From contig NC_134353.1 in the NCBI RefSeq assembly GCF_048569485.1, forward strand, positions 531,185,008-531,249,007: a DNA stretch of 64,000 nt, given 5' to 3'. A program made the translations under genes and the position numbers. Shown piece by piece: positions 56,901 through 64,000 of this stretch (positions within the stretch are counted from its first letter, which is position 1; every line of letters starts with the position of its first letter). The notes beneath the pieces are model-generated. The model did not search any database and was not told where the DNA came from. It saw only the letters and a list, made by a program, of their open reading frames with translations. This DNA is from Anomaloglossus baeobatrachus. Its lineage: Eukaryota; Chordata; Amphibia; Anura; Aromobatidae.

Positions 56901-57243
56901 TGCACGTAGATATGTGGAGTGCACCTTTGGAATCATGAGTAGTCAGTGGAGGATCTTTCACACAGCCATCCAGTTAAAACCAAACACGGTTGATGCTGTC
57001 ATAAAAGCGTGCTGTGCACTCCACAATTTTGCTCGTCAGTACACCAGTGATGTAGTTGAAGAAGCACAGGCACGAAGCTTTATGCCAGTATTGACCGTTT
57101 CTGGTCGGCCTAGTAATTCTGGTGTCTCTGTGAGAGAGACCTTCACTGACTACTTTATGAGTCCGGAAGGTGCCGTTCACTGGCAATACTCCAGTGTCGG
57201 TGTTGAGCAGCCAGACCAGCAGAGAAGACAGGACCCCGAATGA
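53932..57243 (+). CDS. Harbinger transposase (DDE_Tnp_4), exons at 53932-54027, 55172-55318, 56325-57243
   Basis: The main exon has GAVDGKHVRV (first Asp), VAIDVGAYGSTGDSRV (second Asp) and ARRYVECTFGIMSSQWRIF (Glu), the catalytic triad of the HARBI1-like family, and ends ACCALHNFARQ...DPE*. The middle exon gives DHLLAIVKTDLTHIDTVMRR and SISAEERLLITLR, donor GTAAGT; it should join FLATGESFASLH. A first exon MPHPTGQIRLRRAQRSRLL...RRRRRQ ends at GTAATT. Odd points: the acceptor before FLATGE reads CCAT where CCAG is expected (56321-56324), and exon 1 to exon 2 do not agree in phase, so an exon may have been lost in the region now filled by 54075-55060. Probably inactive though the DDE core is open. 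Confidence 0.82.
54075..54290. repeat. (ATT)n microsatellite and dispersed repeat
   Basis: About ten ATT units, then GCGCCATTTATTCCATGGCG and GGGCTCACAGTCTAC repeated three times. The GCGCC...TTTACA block is a common dispersed repeat tail in frogs and fish. Confidence 0.7.
54597..55060. repeat. 20-bp minisatellite, ~23 copies
   Basis: Unit TTTCCGCCTTCTCTGCCATC with variants CTCCGGCATC, CTATGCCATC. In the transposase gene intron. Confidence 0.93.
55595..56245. mobile_element. MITE nested in the Harbinger intron
   Basis: Dense palindromic words: CACCAGCGATTTGACC, GGATCGCTGGTG, GGTCGCTGGTGAG, CTCACCAGCGACC; later CACACACAGCGATG and CACACACAGCGAGATCGCTA. It shares TTACCCGATGT and CTTGGTTACC blocks with 40010-40654. 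Exact ends not fixed. Confidence 0.55.
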
Positions 57244-57349
57244 AAGAAAAGATGTTGAAGATTTTTTTTCACGCTCAATGGAACGCACATCTTGTCACCC
57301 CTAATTAATACCTCAAATGCAACATGTTTGTTATGTTTATGTTATGTGA

Positions 57350-57355
57350 AATAAA
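57350..57355 (+). promoter_or_regulatory. Polyadenylation signal of the Harbinger transposase
   Basis: AATAAA about 107 bases after the stop codon at 57243. Confidence 0.55.
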
Positions 57356-57905
57356 TATGTGTTAAATGAAAAATGATGTATTTACTGTGTCACAATTTGG
57401 ATGAAACAAAATAAGAAGTTAACACACACACACAAAGTCAAAACTGTTTTTCACAATTTATTTAACCAAAAAGATTCAATTGAAAACTAGTATTTTTTTA
57501 TTTTACAGTGTTCTAAACTTGACAGTGTAAAAATAAACATACACATTGTTTTAAAATTTTTTTGAAACATTAAATAATTCTTTAGGATAGGACCCTTTTT
57601 TTATTTTACAGTCTAAACATAGCTGTGTAATAAGCCTCAAATTTTTGGGGGAATTTTAATTTAGAGATTAAAAACGTCTTCAGAATATGGCTTCCAAGCT
57701 TTGTGATGGGCCAGTAATTTGAGGGGTATTTGGTTCAATGTTTTTTTGGTGAACCTCACGCCTTAATTGTGATTGATAATATGGGGTGGCAGGTCTCACC
57801 CCAAATGTGGTAGATAACAGAGAGCAAAGGAGAGAGGTGTTCAATTGCCGCGCCAATAGATCACTTCAGCAGATGTTCAGATCAATGTCACTTTATTGTC
57901 ATTCA

Positions 57906-57947
57906 GGTCGACGCGTTTCTGGAGCAACTGCCCCCTTCATCAGGACC
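57906..57947 (-). ncRNA. Hammerhead ribozyme-like motif (copy 4)
   Basis: Minus: GGTC + CTGATGA + stem-loop (GGGGC...GCTCC type) + GAAA + CGCGTC + GACC, 42 nt; cleavage predicted after GUC, the classic triplet. Confidence 0.68.
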
Positions 57948-57998
57948 ACCAGGAATAGAAATAACATCCAATTATTGGATGTTATTTCTATTCCTGGT

Positions 57999-58040
57999 GG
58001 TCCTGATGAAGGGGGCAGTTGCTCCAGAAACGCGTCGACC
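57999..58040 (+). ncRNA. Hammerhead ribozyme-like motif (copy 5)
   Basis: Plus-strand mirror of copy 4, core CTGATGA and GAAA, stem I GGTC/GACC, AATAAA at 58049-58054, 9 nt after the motif. Confidence 0.68.
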
Positions 58041-58211
58041 TGAATGACAATAAAGTGACATTGATCTGAACATCTGCTGAAGTGATCTATTGGCGCGACA
58101 ATTGAACACCTCTCTCCTTTGCTCTCTGTTATCTACCGGTTTTGGTGGCTGCAGCCTTGGATCGACGATACATGCGTTTATAGTAGTTGTGGCTTTTCAC
58201 AACTGCAATTG

Positions 58212-58285
58212 GTGAGTAATTTGACTCCCCCCTCCCTACACCTCACATATTGGGGTAAGACCCTATTGCGCTTGTTTTTCCACAG
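58212..58285 (+). other. Intron-like segment of the Penelope-like palindrome (74 nt)
   Basis: Donor TTG/GTGAGTAAT and acceptor TTGTTTTTCCACAG. Same borders as 7555-7629. Confidence 0.5.
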
Positions 58286-58653
58286 CTTTTTCTCCCGAAT
58301 GACGTAGGAAAGTCTGGGTAGGGGAGGGACGAACAAAGGAATAAGGGGCAGGTGGTGTTGGAATGGTGGCACTAGAAGGTGTGAAGGTGGCACTTGTTGT
58401 AGTTGATGCTACAATTGGTGTTTTTGCCTGTTTACATGAAAAAAATTTTTCAATGCCACAGGCAAGCTCACCTCCTGTTGGGAAGGGCACATCTTCCTCA
58501 AAGCCAGCTAATACTGAACAAATGGCCGTCATGCATGTTGATTGTTTACAACGATTGTTTAGGAGATGCAATCGATTCGCAATGCTTGACCCAAAATTAT
58601 CTAAGTGATCCTCCTGTGCCGTACTTTTTAGCATAGCCAAAGTTTTTCATTTT

Positions 58654-60938
58654 CTAGTGGATCAGTACTTGGCTCTCCTTGTTTTCTGTTTTTTTTTGGG
58701 GGGGGGGTTTCCCTCTTTGAGTGTGTTGATGGATCCCAGACACTGAAGTTGCCGCTGCCACCGACGAACCGCCTGTGCTGGGATGTTGCTGTTCTGTTGC
58801 CGCCATGTTTGATTCCTCAGACGCCTGGCTGGAGATGTCTTGTGGTGGTTGTTGTAACACCAGCTCTTCACTCTCCAGAGTACTTTCTTGTGTAGGCTCC
58901 TGTGGAGGATCTATATTTCCTTCGGTCCTGTGAATACATAAAATAGTTCATTTAGAGAATTTATAATATTAACACATTGGTAAATAAGATGGGTAACATT
59001 GGTTGTTTATTGAGCAAGAATTTTGTAAACTTACGGACGTAAGACTCGGCTTGTCTGGAGAAACTGCAGCTCATCATAGAAAGGAAATTTAAATTTTGAA
59101 GGCGAAGATCCTCTACGGTTGGCCTCCGTTTGGAACCGATTGTACCGGTCCTTCACTGACCACCATCTTTTCCGTATATCTTTTTCTGTCACAAATAAAA
59201 ATAAAAAATTAAAAATCTTGAAGACAGAGTATAAAATATTTTGGTAGACAGTACGACGCATCAATTAACATTACCAATTTGATTCTGCAGTGCAGCATCA
59301 GCCTCATGCCACCGAGGGAAAAGTTCACGGCAGATAATTATCCAGCTGTTTTCCCGCTTTTGTTTATGGCTATAATCTCGACTGGATGGGTCCCATAAGC
59401 AGGGGAACGACTCCACCTAGAAACACAAAAGAGCAGTAAAAACCATGTTCCGGGAAAAAAAAATAAAAAATGTGTACAGATAAATGTATGGATACATGGA
59501 AAGATAGAACAAACACATAGAAAGAAGGATACATGGAAATATAGAACAAACATAGAAGGATACATGGAAATATAGAACAAACACATAGAAAGAAGGATAC
59601 ATGGAAATATAGAACAAACACATAGAAAGAAGGATACATGGAAATATAGAACAAACACATAGAAAGAAGGATACATGGAAATATAGAACAAACACATAGA
59701 AAGAAGGATACATGGAAATATAGAACAAACACATAGAAAGAAGGATACATGGAAATATAGAACAAACACATAGAAAGAAGGATACATGGAAATATAGAAC
59801 AAACACATAGAAAGAAGGATACATGGAAATATAGAACAAACACATAGAAAGAAGGATACATGGAAATATAGAACAAACACATAGAAAGAAGGATACATGG
59901 AAATATAGAACAAACACATAGAAAGAAGGATACATGGAAATATAGAACAAACACATAGAAAGAAGGATACATGGAAATATAGAACAAACACATAGAAAGA
60001 AGGATACATGGAAATATAGAAAATAAAAGAAAGAATCGATAGATAAGATCACAAACTTTATTTTCATTTTTTACATTTTATCACACCTCAGCTGGGGAGA
60101 ATGGGATTACTTGAGGACATTTCCCACGGCTGGGGTGACGTCACCTCAGCTGGGGAGAATAGGGTAACTTGAGGACATTTCCCACGGCTGGGGTGACGTC
60201 ACCTCAGCTCATGAAGAAATATATCATTCAAGCAGGAGTGGACGGGGGAGCAGGAGCGGATGGGACATCAACAATGGACGGGTCAGCACAACGGGCCGGA
60301 CAGCACCACAGCACCGGACAGCACCAGGTGACGGGCCGCATTACGGGACGAGGCCGCATTACGGGACGGGGCCGCATTGGGACAGGGCCGCATCACGGGA
60401 CGGTGCCGCATTGGGTCGGGGCCGCATCACGGGTTGGGGCCGCACCACGGGACGGGGCCGCATTACGGGACGGGGCCGCATCACGGGACGGGCCAGGACC
60501 AGATCACAGGGGCTAAAGTATGGGACGGGCCAGGACCAGATCACAGGGGCTAAAGTATGGGACGGGCCAGGACCAGATCACAGGGGCTAAAGTACGGGAC
60601 GGGCCAGGACCAGATCACAGGGGCTAAACTACGGGACGGGCCAGGACCAGATCACAGGGGCTAAACTACGGGACGGGCCAGGACCAGATCACAGGGGCTA
60701 AAGTACGGGACGGGCCAGGACCAGATCACAGGGGCTAAACTACGGGACGGGCCAGGACCAGATCACAGGGGCTAAACTACGGGACGGGCCAGGACCAGAT
60801 CACAGGGGCTAAACTAGGGGACGGGCCAGGACCAGGTCACGGGGGCTAAACTATGGGTCAAAAAAATAAAACATTGACTATACTCACCAGGCTGATCATC
60901 TTCGGAACATCTATTTTTAAACGATTATACCACGCCAT
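58654..60938 (-). CDS. Harbinger MADF-domain protein, four exons (205 aa)
   Basis: Minus exons 60938-60888 (MAWYNRLKIDVPKMISL), 59416-59275 (VESFPCLWDPSSRDYSHKQK, NSWIIICRELFPRW...), 59185-59035 (KDIRKRWWSVKDRYNRFQTE, FPFYDELQFL) and 58927-58654; all have GT/AG borders and consistent phases. LWD...Y, the Trp residues and RWWSVKDRY are MADF (Myb/SANT-like) hallmarks; this protein binds the transposon ends and helps the transposase enter the nucleus. Exon 4 ends soon after a long homopolymer run (58690-58712); conserved-looking sequence downstream at 58263-58640 (STAQEDHLDNFGSSIANRL, FEEDVPFPTGGELACGIEKF) in another frame suggests the run shifted the original frame. Intron 1 is filled by two 37-bp minisatellites. 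Confidence 0.78.
59478..60025. repeat. 37-bp minisatellite A, ~14 copies
   Basis: Unit ACATAGAAAGAAGGATACAT + GGAAATATAGAACAAAC, nearly invariant. Inside MADF gene intron 1. Confidence 0.95.
60085..60210. repeat. ~60-bp direct duplication
   Basis: CACCTCAGCTGGGGAGAAT, TTGAGGACATTTCCCACGG and GGGGTGACGT occur twice in tandem. Confidence 0.8.
60300..60480. repeat. Short GC-rich tandem repeat
   Basis: Irregular units of GGGACGGGGCCGCATTAC and variants (CATCAC, TTGGGTC); the GACGGG word leads into the next array. Confidence 0.75.
60481..60855. repeat. 37-bp minisatellite B, ~10 copies
   Basis: Unit GGGACGGGCCAGGACCAGAT + CACAGGGGCTAAAGTAC. Same length as array A but unrelated sequence. Confidence 0.93.
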
Positions 60939-61554
60939 GGTATATGCTCCAAATAATTGATCCGAACCTGTGTAGGGAAAAAAAAAAACACGCCCGCCTC
61001 TCTCCAAAATACAGGAAAGATGACTGTACTTTGCCAGGATGTGAGGTCAACAGGAAACCAACCTCTTGACCTCACTTCCAGGGCAAACTGCATGCGTTCA
61101 GTATCATTCAGAGCGCAACAAAAATGCAGTGCAAGCGCACAGCGATGCATTTTCGTTGCGCTTTGAACAACCTTCATTAATTTCAATGGGACCAAAGCGC
61201 ACCAAAGAAGTGACATGTTGCTTTTTTTTACGCAGCGATTCGGATGTAAATTTCTGCATGCAAATCGCTGCGTTCAAAAAAGCAACGTGCGCACGGCCCC
61301 TGCACAATCTCCATAGATTATGCAGGGGACGCAGGACGCATGCAGTTACGCTGCGCTACAAAGCGCAGCGTAACTGCATGTATTTACGCAACGTGCGCAC
61401 ATAGCCTAAACCTAGAATCACCTATAAGCTAATTGTAAATTGCAGCCAGAGACTCTGCAAATAAATTCTGCAAAACACAGACTGCTGGCTGCAGAGATTG
61501 CAACATTGTATTGTTTCCCTGACAACCAGTGCAGAGCAGCATTCACCCTTCCTG

Positions 61555-64000
61555 ATGGAGTCAAAGAGAGCTCTCTCAATACCTGCTTTAAAGCAACAAG
61601 AGGAAGACAGGGACTCACACTCAAATTACAGTGAAAGATCTAAGCGGTTTATCAGACCAACATGGAAGGTTATAGAGAACCTAGAAACAGCCAGAAGTGA
61701 ACTGTTTACCCATACAGCATTATTGTGGCAAAGAGTGCAAAAACAAGTGACTGTTTTATCTGCGCCTGGTGCTCATGAGCTACCACCAGAGTGAGCCCTT
61801 GAACAACTGTACTCAGCATACCGGTCTTACAAAGAGATTTGTAAAAAATATTCCTCTACCCTGCTGAGATCAAATACGTCTCAGTTTCAAAAAGAACTAC
61901 AGGACTTTCAACAGCTTAATGCTGAACAAGACCGCACCGTGCGCGACATTGTGAGCGAGACTGAAGCAAAAATTGTGCAAATGTCAGGAGCGGCATCTTA
62001 CAAATCCAGGTCCGTTAAGAGCTCAAGGCACTCACTCAAATCAGGCTCATCAAGGTACTCAACCCTCAGCGAGCAGCTCATAAAGGCGCGCGCTGAAGCA
62101 GAAACAACAAAAGTACAAGCCATCTTCGCCCAGAGAGAAGCAGAGATGAAAGCAGAATCTGCACGCAAGGAAGCAGAGATGAAAGCAGAATCTGCACGCA
62201 AGGAAGCAGAAATTGAAGCCCTTCAGAAGGAATGTGAACATGTGGCGGCCATGGCAAGGCTAAAAGTCTTTGAGCAAGCTCTGGGTGGGAGCCAAGAAGG
62301 CAGCGCCACTTTGTGTGATCTCGACTCAGAAGACTCACTTAAGCGTACAAGAGATTACGTGCTGAGCCAAGCCGACGAACTGCCAACTACCATCAACATT
62401 CCCATCAGTGCTAACACTTCTCCAGAGCCTCAAGACACTGATCCACCTACAGCTTCCAGCCTTCCAGGTCAGTCCAATGCACCTCAGACTTTCAAGCCTG
62501 AACCTGCTTCATATTCCAATGCACAGCCACACCCTGCGCATCAGCAACCTCTGTATGCAACCTACATGCAACCTAACATGCCGGCAAGGCGCTACACTCC
62601 CAACAACTATGTAGTTCCAGCCCCGTATACAACAGAGATTGTACACACCAAACCGATCACTGGTCTAAATGCCTACACCACTCCATACTTTCCCATGTTC
62701 CCGAACCAAGAAGCTATGAATCACGCAACCAGCACCACGCAGTCAACAAATGTGCCCCCAACGTCGGAAAGATCAGACATGTCCGACTTTGCGAGGTACA
62801 TGATCCGCCGAGAACTCACCAACACCGGTCTCACAAAGTTTGACGACCAGCCTGAAAACTACAGAGGGTGGAAGTGTGCCTTCAAAACCGCAACGCGTGA
62901 CCTCGGCATTACGGCTTCTGAAGAGCTGGACTTGCTAATCAGGTGGCTAGGGCCACGGTCTACTGAAAGAATCAAGAGACTCAGATCCGTCTACATCAGC
63001 GACCCAACAACTGGTCTCGCAACCGCATGGGACAGACTAGAGAAAGGCTTCGGCAGTCCTGAAGCAATTGAAGATGCATTGCTGAAACAACTATACGACC
63101 TTCCCAAAATATCTGGCAAGGATGCTTCAAAGTACCAGGAACTCAGCGACCTGCTGTCTGAGCTCCAGCTGGCCAAAACAGACACACACCTACCTGGCCT
63201 CAGCTACCTGGACACCGCTCGTGGGGTGAAACCCATAGTCGCCAAATTACCTTACAATGTGCAGGAAAGGTGGACTACGGTAGGAACAAACTATAAAAAA
63301 GAGCACCAAGTCTCCTTCCCTCCATTCTCCTACTTCTGCGAGTTCATCAACGGCATCGCGGAACGTAAGGCAGACCCCAGCTTCACCTGTGGAGAACCCA
63401 CCGACTCCACTTCACCAGCTCCCAGGTATGAGAGCACTCATCAAAATGACAGAAAATGTAGGGGCCCAGTATCAGTCAAAAAGACCGATGTTCTACCACC
63501 TACACCAACGTCAGCACCAGACAAGGGCAATGAAGGCGGGAAGGCGGAAAATCCAAGCCGCCAGTGTCCAATTCACAAGCTGCCACACCCCCTGAAGAAG
63601 TGCACTGGCTTCAGGAAGAAACCCCTTCAAGAACGAAAGGAACTCTTGAAAAGGTTTGGGGTATGTTTCAGGTGTTGTGCCTCTACAGAACACCTTGCCA
63701 AGGACTGTAAGGTTACAATTAAGTGCATGGAGTGTGACAGCACAGATCACGTACAAGCGCTGCACCCATCTCAGCCTGATCCTGCACCTACACCTTCTCC
63801 TACCACAAGTCATTGCGGGGAGAGTACAGGCCAAGCTGCAAACCACCTCACAGTATCCTCCTCGTGCACCGCAGTCTGCGGAGAAGATCTCTGGGACAAG
63901 TCTTGTGCAAAAATATGCCTAGTAAGGATATATCCCAAAGGTCACCCAGAAAGGGCCGTGAAGGTGTACAGCATCCTGGACGACCAGAGTAACAGGTCAC
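61555..64000 (+). CDS. BEL/Pao Gag and start of protease (partial)
   Basis: Long frame running off the window end. Parts: charged N-terminal region with a coiled-coil rich in Ala/Glu/Lys (around 62080-62230), a Pro-rich linker (62380-62770), capsid-like block (62779-63370; YMIRRELTNTGLTKFDDQPE, WDRLEKGFGSPEAIEDALL), Cys/His motifs (CPIHKLPHPLKKC, CFRCCASTEHLAKDC, CMECDSTDH) near 63570-63760, and the beginning of an aspartic protease domain (VYSILDDQSN) at the edge. The capsid block and these Cys/His motifs are typical of vertebrate BEL/Pao elements. A fossil that looks nearly whole in the visible part, with about one break. Confidence 0.8.

Larger units (their letters stand above)
57788..58287. 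mobile_element. Penelope-like palindrome (fourth locus)
   Basis: 57800-57971 and 57972-58140 are near-perfect reverse complements meeting at ATCCAATTATTGGAT. Each arm has a hammerhead-like motif and an AATAAA; the right arm runs on into the hairpin TAGTTGTGG/CACAACTG, a 74-nt intron-like segment and CCCTATTGCGCTTG. It lies in the 3' part of the Harbinger MADF gene region. Confidence 0.65.
53638..61406 (+). mobile_element. PIF/Harbinger DNA transposon (7.8 kb)
   Basis: TIRs GGCTATGTGCGCACGTTGCG and ACGCAACGTGCGCACATAGCC, flanked by TAA (53635-53637 and 61407-61409). It encodes the two proteins of the superfamily in convergent order: DDE transposase on plus, MADF-domain DNA-binding protein on minus. 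Swollen by minisatellites, a nested MITE and a Penelope-like palindrome. Confidence 0.9.
52638..64000 (+). mobile_element. BEL/Pao LTR retrotransposon (5' part, continues past window)
   Basis: The gag at 61555-64000 is of BEL/Pao type. Its 5' flank appears to begin at 52638 with TGTTGTGTCCCATGAATGGG, directly after the minisatellite, and is split by a MITE (53242-53604) and a Harbinger element (53638-61406). The link between 52638-53241 and the gag is inferred from order and strand. Visible part looks nearly whole, about one break apart from the insertions. Confidence 0.55.

Noticed and set aside
59338-60067. Minus frames rich in Phe, Tyr, Cys that look like membrane segments
   Set aside because: Read across the 37-bp array in all three frames; hydrophobicity is incidental.

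Overview
The window is vertebrate nuclear DNA, most likely from an anuran amphibian. The one clear host gene is a spliced perilipin-2 (PLIN2), with short exons and GT/AG introns. The rest is dense, deeply nested transposons of the mix usual in frogs: DIRS and Ngaro tyrosine-recombinase retroelements, Penelope-like elements, Ty3/Gypsy and BEL/Pao LTR elements, L1, Tc1, hAT, Harbinger and many MITEs. Nothing here is bacterial; all calls come from reading the sequence by eye.

Region 1 (1-7640): an LTR retrotransposon (1412-6509) with apparently identical 691-bp LTRs lies between two inverted copies of a Penelope-like sequence. Its single 1162-codon frame joins a Gag/retropepsin-like front half to a back half that is plainly Fragile-X-related (closest to FXR1: the region before KH1, KH1, KH2, the RG-rich tail and the late VADG motif). 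It looks like a host mRNA captured by a young non-autonomous LTR element and is the strongest novelty candidate. The Penelope-like arms carry 42-nt motifs matching the hammerhead ribozyme core, followed within about ten bases by AATAAA and further on by a 73-75 nt intron-like module. The same set recurs at 21010-21335 and, as a near-perfect palindrome, at 57788-58287.

Region 2 (7641-25195): an L1 fragment broken by a Tc1 element and a solo LTR; then an Ngaro element whose terminal direct repeat is interrupted by a DIRS element, itself interrupted by a Harbinger-type MITE; then a third Penelope-like piece and a second DIRS element.

Region 3 (25196-42740): a MITE, a 19-bp minisatellite of about 74 copies, then PLIN2 on the minus strand (seven coding exons, 418 codons, 29779-42509) with a TATA box, a CRE-like palindrome and a non-coding first exon. 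Its introns hold several MITEs, a hAT element and a miniature DIRS derivative.

Region 4 (42853-52637): a 90/91-bp minisatellite starting about 200 bp upstream of the PLIN2 promoter, split by a hAT element (43621-51652, 8-bp target duplication) that contains a second hAT-like element (43709-49813) full of other minisatellites and a large inverted repeat.

Region 5 (52638-64000): a BEL/Pao element whose gag runs off the window end. A MITE and a 7.8-kb Harbinger element (TAA target duplication) sit in its 5' part. The Harbinger carries a DDE transposase gene on plus and a MADF-domain gene on minus, with a Penelope-like palindrome and several minisatellites inside it.
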